From the NCBI GenBank assembly GCA_016716505.1, contig JADJWF010000002.1, forward strand, positions 682,001 to 746,000: 64,000 nucleotides of DNA, given 5' to 3'. Shown piece by piece: positions 26,549 through 34,510 of this stretch. The notes below the pieces were generated by a model. It was not told the origin of the DNA, did not search any database, and saw nothing but the letters and a program-made list of their open reading frames with translations. The number at the start of each line of letters is the position of its first letter. Within the stretch, counting starts at the first letter, position 1. The position numbers and the translations under genes are program-made. This DNA comes from Verrucomicrobiota bacterium. Lineage in GTDB: Bacteria > Verrucomicrobiota > Verrucomicrobiia > Limisphaerales > J093.

Positions 26549-26568
26549 TTTCCGAAACGTTTCGGAAA
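26549..26568. promoter_or_regulatory. Perfect 20-bp palindrome, LacI/GalR-type operator
   Basis: TTTCCGAAACGTTTCGGAAA is a perfect inverted repeat with the central CG of LacI/GalR-family operators (core GAAACGTTTC). It lies in the 156-bp gap between the CvpA-family stop and the NhaD-type start, 72 bp upstream of the latter, so it most likely regulates the antiporter. No LacI-family gene is in the window. Function is inferred from pattern alone. Confidence 0.6.
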
Positions 26569-26632
26569 GGTACCGATCAAAGCAGGCGTTCAGTACTGAG
26601 CGCGAGCCCCGGCGAGCAGTTTTGGGGAAACG

Positions 26633-28045
26633 CTAAAGAACGATCTGACGCTCGAAGATCAGGGTCTGACCGGTGCCGGTCAGAATCAACTGGTCGTCCT
26701 TCATGACTCCATCGTACACGCTCTCGCGCCCCCCTTCGCTCCGGATCCTGATCTTGTAGCGGATGCCCTCCCGCGACCAGGTGCCGATGCCGGCGACTTG
26801 GACATCCGGGATGCCCTCCATGGCCAGGGTCCGGGCCGGCGGTGTCGCGGTGCCGTCGCTCCCTGGCGGAGGAGACGACGGTGTGGGGGCGCGCAGGCCG
26901 TAGCGTTGCGCGATGGCGGGATCCATGCGCGGCGCTCCGACCCCACCGCCTTCCGCCGCCGCCTGGGCCGCCTCTGCTGCGGCGCGGATGCGGGCCTGGG
27001 CTTCTTCAATCATCTTCCTGGCAGCGTCGGTCACCTCCAGGTTCATCACCGCCTGATTGTCCGGGGTGGCCATGAGGGTGACTTTCGGCAGAAAGACGGT
27101 GATGAGCGTTTTCAACTGCCGCATCTGGGCGACCGGCATGTCGGGATTCCGGCGTTTGGCGGCGACCAACGTGGCCGACGGATTGATTTCCCAGCGACCC
27201 AGGATTTTCTCCTCAGCATACTTGTCCGAATGGCCCGTGCGGAGGTAGCCGTACAGGTCGCGCAGGTCCACTTCCTTCAACTGACTGACGATGGATTCGT
27301 TGTTGATGATCCCAACGATCTTGGGATGCCGGAGGATTTCCACAGCGGGGCCACCGGTCTGGAGGAGGTTCTGCAGCTCGGAGTCGGTGGCGATTTCCTT
27401 GAACTCCGCCTGTTCGCTCAAGGCCAGGAAAGCGGGATAATTGTACAGCCGCGGTTGCAGCAGGCTGTTGTGGTAGAGCAACCCGAAAATGTCGCTTGCG
27501 AGGTAGTAGGTGTCCGACATCGGGTCCAAGGCGGCCAGTGACTTGTCAAGGCCGAGGTCGCGAAGCTCCTGACGGACCTTGGCGAGCATTCGCTGCGGCG
27601 CCGGGCTGTCCGGACCGGTCACCTGCACGGCCGGGTAGCCGAAGGAGTACACGATCACGCCGAGGATGACGCAGTAAATCGCAGCCGCCACGAAACCCAC
27701 GCACAGACCGAGCCGCTGATTGAGCCGCTCCCAGCGCAGGCGGGTGTAATCATCGGTCGCGTACTTGTAGTGCAGGCTGACCTTGTGATGAACGAAGAAA
27801 CCGATCCCGGTGAAGATGATCACGAGCAGGAGAAACACGATGGCAGGCGGCACCACAACTTTCCAAATCGGGTGTTCAAGCCCAATCTTCGGCATCAACG
27901 GCGCCAAGTAGGGGGCGAGCGGCATGGAAACCATTAAGGCCACCCCCAGCCCCACCAGCGAAATCAGGGAACGGATGGCCCCTTTGTAGTAACTCGACAC
28001 GCCAAGGATGGCGAAGACCAGGATCACGATTACCCAGGTAAGCAT
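26633..28045 (-). CDS. CvpA-family membrane protein with long periplasmic extension
   Basis: 470 residues. The N-terminal 160 residues have four membrane spans in the CvpA pattern (LTWVIVILVFAILGVSSYYKGAIRSLISLVGL; LNQRLGLCVGFVAAAIYCVILG). The remaining 300 residues are soluble, with a helical middle, an Ala/Glu-rich coiled-coil-like stretch (MIEEAQARIRAAAEAAQAAAEGGG) and a C-terminal beta-rich domain ending LTGTGQTLIFERQIVL. CvpA proteins are needed for colicin V production and envelope stress resistance in enterobacteria; the extension here is far longer than usual (about 160-residue family). An intrinsic terminator stands 40 bp upstream of the start on the same strand. Confidence 0.8.
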   Translation of the reverse strand: MLTWVIVILVFAILGVSSYYKGAIRSLISLVGLGVALMVSMPLAPYLAPLMPKIGLEHPIWKVVVPPAIVFLLLVIIFTGIGFFVHHKVSLHYKYATDDYTRLRWERLNQRLGLCVGFVAAAIYCVILGVIVYSFGYPAVQVTGPDSPAPQRMLAKVRQELRDLGLDKSLAALDPMSDTYYLASDIFGLLYHNSLLQPRLYNYPAFLALSEQAEFKEIATDSELQNLLQTGGPAVEILRHPKIVGIINNESIVSQLKEVDLRDLYGYLRTGHSDKYAEEKILGRWEINPSATLVAAKRRNPDMPVAQMRQLKTLITVFLPKVTLMATPDNQAVMNLEVTDAARKMIEEAQARIRAAAEAAQAAAEGGGVGAPRMDPAIAQRYGLRAPTPSSPPPGSDGTATPPARTLAMEGIPDVQVAGIGTWSREGIRYKIRIRSEGGRESVYDGVMKDDQLILTGTGQTLIFERQIVL

Positions 28046-28085
28046 ACGGCGTTAGGTTTGAACCGCTTTCGGACCGAAAGCACGC

Positions 28086-28134
28086 AAAAAACGGGCCAGT
28101 CTTGGACATCGTTCCAGAATCGGAATCTGGCCCG
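28086..28134 (-). terminator. Intrinsic terminator upstream of the cvpA-like gene
   Basis: On the minus strand CGGGCCAG (28134-28127) pairs with CTGGCCCG (28099-28092) and is followed at once by six T residues (28091-28086). The 27-base loop can form an inner TTCC-GATTCT-GGAA hairpin. Transcription towards the cvpA-like gene would stop here, 41 bp before its ATG. Confidence 0.65.
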
Positions 28135-28139
28135 CCCGT

Positions 28140-28295
28140 TCACCAACCCCCACCGCGCCAGACAAAAGTTCGCCCGGTCTCGCCGGCTGACCCGGCGGCC
28201 GCATACCCGTCGCCACAAGGATTCGCAAAGCCGTTGACGACGCGCGCCTTTCCGTGGATGGCAATCGGAGTGGTGTGAGCCGACGCAGTTCTCAT
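28140..28295 (-). CDS. Candidate 51-residue leader ORF or small protein
   Basis: A minus-strand frame beginning MRTASAHTTPIAIHGK and ending FVWRGGGW stops six bases before the terminator stem. It has no good ribosome binding site, is Gly/Ala-rich and resembles nothing I know. It may be a small protein, an attenuating leader peptide, or just the open frame inside a small RNA. The rest of the 360-bp gap 28046-28404 shows no other gene. Confidence 0.25.
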   Translation of the reverse strand: MRTASAHTTPIAIHGKARVVNGFANPCGDGYAAAGSAGETGRTFVWRGGGW

Positions 28296-28404
28296 TGAAC
28301 CGACGGAGGCCCCTTGGTAGGCTGCCCGCACCTTCGGTTCCGAGGAGGACCCCCGGTATATTTCCCGATCCCGGCATGCCACCCCCGGGACCGGGCGTGC
28401 CAGA

Positions 28405-29670
28405 ATGAAAACGCTTCGGAATCTGTTGGTATTGGGGTGCTGCCTGAAGGGCTTCGCGGCGGACCGCACCCCGGAAATCAAGAAGACCCCCATCCGCCCC
28501 ACGCTGTCGGTGACTCTGAGCGAGCGTTACGACAGCAACGTGATGCTCCAGAACCGCGGCGCACTGGATCACACCGAGTCCTGGGTCACCTCCGTGCAGC
28601 CCGTGATTGGCGTCACTGTGCCGTGGAAGGGCGACTGGCCCGGTTCGGTGGGTTTCCAGTACGCACCCGATTTCACCTTCTTCCACGACCGTGACGAGGA
28701 GTCATATCTCAGGCATACGGGTGTGGTGCGTCTGGAGGCCAAGGGCGACCGGCTCCGCGCCTCGGCCACGATCCGACCTCAGTACACCGACGGCAGCACG
28801 GAAGGGCCGATTTGGGGGACGGTCGAAGACCCGGGAACCTTCCCCGCGTTGGGCGCGCCCGAGGTGCGCTACCGCCGGCGCAATTTCTACTGGCAATCGC
28901 CTCTCGAGGCCCGCTATGACGGCCAGCGTTGGTATGCTCGCGGCGTCTTCAACGCCCGCATCTGGGACATCATGACCGAGGGACGGGTGGTGCCGGGGGC
29001 GGTTTATCAAAACTACATGGACCGCACCGACGTCGTCGGGGGACCGGAGGCGGGCTTCAAGGTGTCGCCCGGCTGGGAGGCGGGTGTCGGGTACCGCTTC
29101 GGCCATCAGGACCACGAGCAAAACCCTTACGCGGAGCCCTACACTTACCAGAACGACTACCACCGGGTGGTGGGAGTGCTTTCCGCGAACCTGCTGCCGG
29201 GAGTGAAGTTGACCGGCGAGGCGGGGCCGAGTGTCCACCAGTTCAATCCGTCGAGTGCCGCGCCGGGAACCGCGGTGCAGGAGACGCTCCTGTACTACTC
29301 AGTGAATCTGAACGCCCGGCTGGCCACGAATACCCAGCTCCGGGCGCAATCGTATCTGCAGTTCCTGCCTTCGACCGCCGGACGGGCGGGATTTCAGAAC
29401 TTCGCCTTGACCGGCAGCCTCGAACAGCGATGGACAGCGAAGCTCAAAACGGCGCTGAGTTGCGAGATTCAGGAGTATAATATGATTCGGGGGCTGAAAA
29501 CCTGGGATCGCGTCTTCAAGGCCGAGGCCCGGGTGGAATACGTCTTTCATCGGCGCTGCTCGGCGGAGACTTGGTATGCCCGGGAGTGGGCTGACAACCT
29601 CGAACCCGGCACCTCCGCCCGCGAATACGACCGCCACATCGCCGGCCTTGGGGTCAAGGTCACCTACTGA
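28405..29670 (+). CDS. Outer-membrane beta-barrel protein
   Basis: 421 residues with a signal peptide (about 1-18). The mature protein starts IRPTLSVTLSERYDSNVML and alternates polar and aromatic residues through many strands (WPGSVGFQYAPDFTFFHD, AGVGYRFGHQDHEQNP), ending in a terminal tyrosine (GLGVKVTY), the usual signal for outer-membrane insertion. The N-terminal YDSNVM pattern is that of barrels encoded in exopolysaccharide and PEP-CTERM-type export loci. No such export genes are nearby, so the role (porin, secretin-like channel or structural barrel) stays open. Its 3' end overlaps the convergent histidine kinase gene by seven bases. Confidence 0.75.
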   Translation: MKTLRNLLVLGCCLKGFAADRTPEIKKTPIRPTLSVTLSERYDSNVMLQNRGALDHTESWVTSVQPVIGVTVPWKGDWPGSVGFQYAPDFTFFHDRDEESYLRHTGVVRLEAKGDRLRASATIRPQYTDGSTEGPIWGTVEDPGTFPALGAPEVRYRRRNFYWQSPLEARYDGQRWYARGVFNARIWDIMTEGRVVPGAVYQNYMDRTDVVGGPEAGFKVSPGWEAGVGYRFGHQDHEQNPYAEPYTYQNDYHRVVGVLSANLLPGVKLTGEAGPSVHQFNPSSAAPGTAVQETLLYYSVNLNARLATNTQLRAQSYLQFLPSTAGRAGFQNFALTGSLEQRWTAKLKTALSCEIQEYNMIRGLKTWDRVFKAEARVEYVFHRRCSAETWYAREWADNLEPGTSAREYDRHIAGLGVKVTY

Positions 29671-31118
29671 CCAGCCACGGGCAGGAAGACGGTGAAGACG
29701 GCGCCGCCCTCTGGGGCGTCCGTCACCTCGATTCGACCGCGATGTTGCTCGACGATGCCCCGGGCGATGGCAAGCCCCAACCCCAGTCCCGGCGCCTCCG
29801 GGGCCGCCGCCCGCTTGGTGGAAAACCCGCTTTCGAAGATCTGTTCCCGCAGTTCGAGCGGCACACCGGGGCCTGAGTCCTGGATGCGCACCCACACCCA
29901 ACCCGGTTCGCCCGGGCCGCACGCGACGCGCAAGACACCGCTTTCCCCCATCGCCTGGCAGGCGTTGGTGATGAGGTTGGTCCAGACTTGGTTGAGTTCG
30001 CTCGGCCGGCACCGGACCCGCGGGATCTCCCGGAGGTCCACCTGCACTTCGTATTTCTTGAGCGCATAGCCGAGCAACACCAGCGTATCGCGCAGACCCT
30101 CCCGCAGATCCACCTCGTCCACCAGCGCCTTGTCCTGCCGGCTGTAGCCCTTGAGACTGCGGACGATGCCGCTGATGCGGGCCGCGGCCAAGCGGATGGT
30201 CCGCACCAAGGTTCCGACCTCAAAGACCTGCACCCAGCGGTGGACCAGGTCTTTGCGTTCCACGGTCGGGTGCGACACCACGTAGAAGACGAGGTCCTCG
30301 AACACTGCCGGCTCGACTTGTGCGAGGGTGCGGAGCAGAGGGCGTGGCAGGTCGGGAAAGCGGATGGCGAGTTCCGCGAGCCGCTGGCGCTGAATCTCCG
30401 TCTGGAGCGGTTGCCGGTTGATCCCTTCCTCGAGTGCCTTGGCCAGCAAGCCGGTGTCGGGCGGGCTGGGAGGCCAGGCCAGCCAGTTTCGCAAGCCCGG
30501 CTCGATCGAATCGGCCGCCCGGGACAGGGAGGCGACCGGGTTGTTGATCTCGTGAGCGATCCCGGCCACGAGCTGGCCCAAGGTGGCCATTTTCTCCTGC
30601 TGGATCAGTTGATTCCGGGTGGCCTCCAGTTCGGCGATCGTGGCCTGCAACTGCCGCTTCTCGGCCGCCAGGTCGCGGGTCAGTTCGGCGACCTGGACAT
30701 GCAATTCCACCACCCGTCGGTATCGGCTGACCAGATTCCCCAATAAGAGCGGACCGACCATCTGGTTGAACCCCGGCAGGTTGTACAGCAGCAGCAGGAA
30801 AGTATCGCGCGGCATGCGCAACATCCTTCCCGCCGTCCGGGCGCGGGAAGTCAGAAAGGAGGTGGCGCCGGAACTGAGCATCAGCACGCCCAGGAACTGG
30901 CCGGGACGCAGGGTGCCGACCGGGTATTCGCCGCCGTCTTGCGCCTGTTTGAGCAGTTCAATCTCGCCTTGGATGAGGAGCGCGATCCAATCGTATTTTT
31001 CCCCCTCCCGCATGAGTATCTCGCCGGCGGCAAACGAGACATCTTCGCTCTGCGTCTCGGGCATCGAAGCCAGCGCGTCGCGAATCTTCTCCAGCGGACG
31101 GATGGGGATCGTGACCAC
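29664..31118 (-). CDS. Soluble histidine kinase with a cyclic-nucleotide-binding-like domain
   Basis: 484 residues from a GTG giving VTIPIRPLEKIRDALASMP; longer upstream reading is Arg/Pro-rich and unlikely. Residues 15-115 form a cNMP-type beta-barrel (AAGEILMREGEKYDWIALLIQGEIELL), but the phosphate-binding cassette is degenerate (GQFLGVLML in place of FGExAL). A coiled coil (136-175) leads to the H-box MATLGQLVAGIAHEINNP with His189. About 130 extra residues follow before VRTIRLAAARISGIVRSLKGYSR, and then the ATPase domain: NLITNACQAMGE, DSGPGVP, GLGLGLAIARGI. No membrane segment is present. It is encoded 44 bp after the response regulator and is its likely partner. Confidence 0.9.
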   Translation of the reverse strand: MVTIPIRPLEKIRDALASMPETQSEDVSFAAGEILMREGEKYDWIALLIQGEIELLKQAQDGGEYPVGTLRPGQFLGVLMLSSGATSFLTSRARTAGRMLRMPRDTFLLLLYNLPGFNQMVGPLLLGNLVSRYRRVVELHVQVAELTRDLAAEKRQLQATIAELEATRNQLIQQEKMATLGQLVAGIAHEINNPVASLSRAADSIEPGLRNWLAWPPSPPDTGLLAKALEEGINRQPLQTEIQRQRLAELAIRFPDLPRPLLRTLAQVEPAVFEDLVFYVVSHPTVERKDLVHRWVQVFEVGTLVRTIRLAAARISGIVRSLKGYSRQDKALVDEVDLREGLRDTLVLLGYALKKYEVQVDLREIPRVRCRPSELNQVWTNLITNACQAMGESGVLRVACGPGEPGWVWVRIQDSGPGVPLELREQIFESGFSTKRAAAPEAPGLGLGLAIARGIVEQHRGRIEVTDAPEGGAVFTVFLPVAGQ

Positions 31119-31162
31119 GGCGAATGGGTGCCGAAGCTGGCGCCGTCCGGCCCGCGCCGGGG

Positions 31163-31657
31163 CTACTCGTCGGCAGGCAGGGGTTGCTGGCGGATGCGTT
31201 CGCCCAGGCGTGCGGCGTCCAGCAGGGTCAGGTACGGGTACAGGTCGGTTTCGTGCTGCAGGACAAACTCCGTGAGTTGCTGGCGGACCACCGCGTGGAG
31301 TTCCTCCCGCCGCCACGGCTTCGCGAGGTAATGGTTCAGGTCCGCTTGATTCACGGCCTTGACGGTATCAGACAAACCCGCCTGAGCGGTCAGCAAGACT
31401 TTACGCGATCCCGCCGTGCGCGGGTCGCGATGCAAGGACACCAAGAAGGACACGCCGTCCTCGCCGGGCAGGATATGATCACAAATGACCAGACCGAGCC
31501 GGCCGCGGTTGAGAATGTCCTGCACCACCTCGCGCGCTTCCGCCACGGACGACGCAGACTCGATGGGAAACCGGGCCTCGAACGGCGCAAGGTCGCGGAC
31601 CACGGCTTCGAGCACCTCCGGCTCGTCCTCGATGCACAGGATGAAAATCGGCTTCAT
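31163..31657 (-). CDS. Response regulator with receiver domain and C-terminal helical tail
   Basis: 164 residues from MKPIFILCIEDEPEVLEAV (a TTG three codons upstream is possible). The acidic pair is Asp11/Glu12, phospho-acceptor Asp60 sits in LVICDHILPGEDG, and the invariant Thr and Lys are in VLLTAQAG and HYLAKPW. After the receiver there is only a short helical stretch (VVRQQLTEFVLQHETDLYPYL), with no DNA-binding or enzymatic domain, so it may act by protein contact, as in phosphorelays. It sits between the DASS transporter (21 bp) and the kinase (44 bp), presumably as one operon. Confidence 0.9.
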   Translation of the reverse strand: MKPIFILCIEDEPEVLEAVVRDLAPFEARFPIESASSVAEAREVVQDILNRGRLGLVICDHILPGEDGVSFLVSLHRDPRTAGSRKVLLTAQAGLSDTVKAVNQADLNHYLAKPWRREELHAVVRQQLTEFVLQHETDLYPYLTLLDAARLGERIRQQPLPADE

Positions 31658-31678
31658 GGGCTGCAAGGGGACTCTGGG

Positions 31679-33292
31679 TCAGCGGGAAAAGAGCGGCCAG
31701 AAGAATCGGGTCATGACCAGCACCAACGCCATCCCGACGATGCCGATCAGCCCGCCGGCCTTGACGAGATGCTGTGTTTGAATCACGCCGGACCCCATGG
31801 CGATCGCGTTCGGCGGCGTCGAGATCGGCAGTGTCATGCCGTAGCTGGACGCCACGGCCACGGCGATCAGCGCGGTCGTCAAATCAAAGCCCGTCGCCGC
31901 GCCGGCCACCGTCCCCACACTCACGGCGATCGGTGCCAACAGGGTCACGGTGACCGTGTGGGACAGGAAGTTGGCGAGCAGGAACGAGAGCAGGGCCAGC
32001 CCCGCCATGATGGCGAATCCTCCGAGTGCGCTCCACTCCACCCGCCCCACCATCCATTCGGCGAGGCCGGTGGTCTTGATGGCGGTGCCAAGGGAAATGC
32101 CGCCCGCCATCAGCCAGAACACGTCCCACGGCAACGCGTGAATCTCCTTTTTGCCCACGATCCCGAACATGGGGAGAGCCACGACGGGCAGGAAAGCGAT
32201 GATGTTGCTGCTGATCCCGTGCTGATTCTCGGTGAACCACAACAGCGCGGTCAGACCGAAGACGACGTACAGCCCCCAGGCTTTCGGAGAACGATCGAAC
32301 GTGCCGCCGAGCTCCGTCTTCAACTCGCGGGTTCGCGGCCGAAACAGCTTGAGCAACACCAGCCAGCTCAGCACCAGCGTCACCAGTACGATGGGGAGCG
32401 CCATCAGCACCCATTTCACAAACGGCACGCTGAGCCCCTGCTTGGTCAGGGCGGCCAGCGCAATGGCGTTGGGCGGTGTGCCGATGGGCGTCGCGATGCC
32501 CCCGATGTTGGCGCCGATCGGAATGGCCAGCACGACCGCCACCTTGAGCGGATCATCCGCGTCGAGGCCAGCCAGTAGGGGCAACACCACGGTCATCATC
32601 ATCGCCGTAGTCGCTGTGTTGCTCATAAAGGCGGACAGCACCCCGGTGGCCACCAGCAGCCCCAGCACGATGAGCTTGGGATTCGTGCCCACCGGCCGCA
32701 AAAACAGCCGCGTCAGGGCCCGATCCAGCCGGTACTTGACCGAAGCGTCCGCCAGCAGACACCCGCCGAGAAACAAGATGATGATGGGGTCCGCCAGCGA
32801 GGCGAAGAAAGTACGATACGACGCGGGCGAATACCGCGCGAGCCAGTGGTCAGACCGGCTCAACACGGGCGTCGAGGCAGAAAGCGCCGGCGACCGGACT
32901 TCAACGACGTCGGCCCGCCGCTCCACCACCTCCACCTTCAACTTGTCGAAGTTGCCGGCGGGGCGGGCGACAAAAACCTCGCCGGCACTGGTCACTGCGC
33001 CGGCGGGCAGGCGAAAGGTTTGCGTCGGAGCAACGACTTCGGGTTGCGCAACCGGCGGCCGGACGAACTGGCACAACGGCCCTTCCGCACTGAGCAGCAG
33101 CACCTCAAGGAAGATCGCCAACATCGAGGTGATGTAGATGGGCACGGGCTCCGTGAGCCAGAACGCCGCCGCCAGCAGGAACACGCCCAGAGTGACGTGG
33201 CCCGGGAAGCTCAGCCCGGGGAAGGTGACCAACCAAGGGAGGCAAAAGCCCGCCAAGCCGAGAAGAATGCCAACCGCTTTCCTTGTGTTCAT
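31679..33292 (-). CDS. DASS/SLC13-family sodium:anion symporter
   Basis: 537 residues from MNTRKAVGILLG. Many transmembrane spans are visible. The first substrate/sodium motif is SNTATTAMMMTVVLP; the symmetric second one reads SHTVTVTLLAPIA, with His where Asn is usual. PIGTPPNAIA and PISTPPNAIAMGSG are the paired sodium-site loops. Members import sulfate, dicarboxylates or citrate. A soluble insert of about 75 residues between early helices (about residues 75-150, beta-rich) is unusual. The gene heads a unit with a response regulator and soluble kinase, so transport and signalling are probably linked. It is divergent from nadA across 192 bp. Confidence 0.88.
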   Translation of the reverse strand: MNTRKAVGILLGLAGFCLPWLVTFPGLSFPGHVTLGVFLLAAAFWLTEPVPIYITSMLAIFLEVLLLSAEGPLCQFVRPPVAQPEVVAPTQTFRLPAGAVTSAGEVFVARPAGNFDKLKVEVVERRADVVEVRSPALSASTPVLSRSDHWLARYSPASYRTFFASLADPIIILFLGGCLLADASVKYRLDRALTRLFLRPVGTNPKLIVLGLLVATGVLSAFMSNTATTAMMMTVVLPLLAGLDADDPLKVAVVLAIPIGANIGGIATPIGTPPNAIALAALTKQGLSVPFVKWVLMALPIVLVTLVLSWLVLLKLFRPRTRELKTELGGTFDRSPKAWGLYVVFGLTALLWFTENQHGISSNIIAFLPVVALPMFGIVGKKEIHALPWDVFWLMAGGISLGTAIKTTGLAEWMVGRVEWSALGGFAIMAGLALLSFLLANFLSHTVTVTLLAPIAVSVGTVAGAATGFDLTTALIAVAVASSYGMTLPISTPPNAIAMGSGVIQTQHLVKAGGLIGIVGMALVLVMTRFFWPLFSR

Positions 33293-33484
33293 GCGCGTCC
33301 GAGGGCTTGGCGCGGGCAACGGTGACACATTCGGCCACCGTCCTTGCCACGTGGGGTCCGGTGGCCGCCAAAGCCGGACGGAGTCTCCGGCCTTGAAAGC
33401 CGCGCGTCAAGGCGCGCGAACAGCGCCTGGTCTCGCGGCCTTTCCGCAGCTTGCGGCGCGGTACTGCCGACCGTAGGATTGGGC

Positions 33485-34510
33485 ATGATTGATGTCGCCC
33501 CACCCCTCGGTGGAGCCCTGCCCCGCCCGGTGAGCCGGCCGCTTCTGCCCCCTAAAAGGCGGGAGGCCCTGACGCGGGAGATTCTCGCTCTAAAGCACCG
33601 CCTCAACGCGGTGCTGCTCGCCCACAACTATCAGGTGCCCGAGATTCAGGACGTGGCGGATTATGTCGGCGATTCGCTGGGACTCGCGCAGCAGGCGGCG
33701 AAAACCGACGCGGAAGTGATCGCGTTTTGCGGCGTTCATTTCATGGCGGAAACGGCAAAAATCCTCAACCCGGGCAAGATCGTCGTGTTGCCCGACAAGG
33801 AAGCCGGCTGCTCGCTGGAGGAGAGTTGTCCGCCCGACCAACTGCGCGCCTTGCAAGCGACCAACCCGAACTTCTACACGATCGCCTACATCAACTGTTC
33901 GGCGGAGGTGAAGGCGCTCAGCGACATCATCTGCACCAGCGGCAATGCCGAAAAGATTGTCCGCGCGGCGCCAGCCGATCGCGACCTGCTCTTCGTGCCC
34001 GACGAGAACCTCGGCCAGTGGGTGATGGAGCAGACGGGACGCCCCATGACGCTGTGGAAGGGCAACTGCTACGCGCACGTCGAGTTCCAGAGCGCCCACG
34101 TCCGCCGGCTCAAAGCGACCTGTCCCGACGCGCCGGTGGTGGTCCATCCAGAGAGTCTGCGCGAGGTGCGGGCGTTGGCGGATGTGGTTTGCTCGACGGA
34201 GAAGATGATCACCTTCTGCCGCCAATCGCCGGCGCGGCGGTTTATCATCGTCACGGAGTCAGGCATCCTCCACCGCTTGCGGAAAGAATGCCCGGACAAG
34301 GAGTTCCTGTGCGCGCCCGTGTTCAATGCCATGCAGATGCCCACGGATAATTGCCGTTGCAGCGAGTGCAAGTACATGAAGCTGAATACGCTGGAGAAAC
34401 TGCGGGACTGCCTCGCGCAGCTCGCCCCGCGCGTGGAATTGAGCCGGGACCTCATCCAGCGCGCGCGACAGCCGATTGAGCGGATGCTCGAAATCTCCGC
34501 CCGGCCGTGA
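33485..34510 (+). CDS. nadA: Quinolinate synthase A
   Basis: 341 residues from MIDVAPPLGG; the frame stays open 47 codons upstream but that stretch is not conserved in character. NadA condenses iminoaspartate with dihydroxyacetone phosphate to quinolinate for NAD synthesis and uses an oxygen-sensitive [4Fe-4S] cluster. Visible are VLLAHNYQVPEIQDVADYVGDSL, the cluster cysteines in FCGVHFMAETAKIL, DVVCSTEKM and NCRCSECKYMKLNT, and the substrate motif VVVHPESLREV. No nadB or nadC is adjacent. Its stop overlaps the next start by four bases (GTGA). Confidence 0.95.
   Translation: MIDVAPPLGGALPRPVSRPLLPPKRREALTREILALKHRLNAVLLAHNYQVPEIQDVADYVGDSLGLAQQAAKTDAEVIAFCGVHFMAETAKILNPGKIVVLPDKEAGCSLEESCPPDQLRALQATNPNFYTIAYINCSAEVKALSDIICTSGNAEKIVRAAPADRDLLFVPDENLGQWVMEQTGRPMTLWKGNCYAHVEFQSAHVRRLKATCPDAPVVVHPESLREVRALADVVCSTEKMITFCRQSPARRFIIVTESGILHRLRKECPDKEFLCAPVFNAMQMPTDNCRCSECKYMKLNTLEKLRDCLAQLAPRVELSRDLIQRARQPIERMLEISARP

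Noticed and set aside
28215..28240. ATTCGCAAAGCCG, similar to the cyclic-di-GMP-I riboswitch core GACGCAAAGCC
   Set aside because: The partner GCAAACC element and the required paired stem are missing on either strand.
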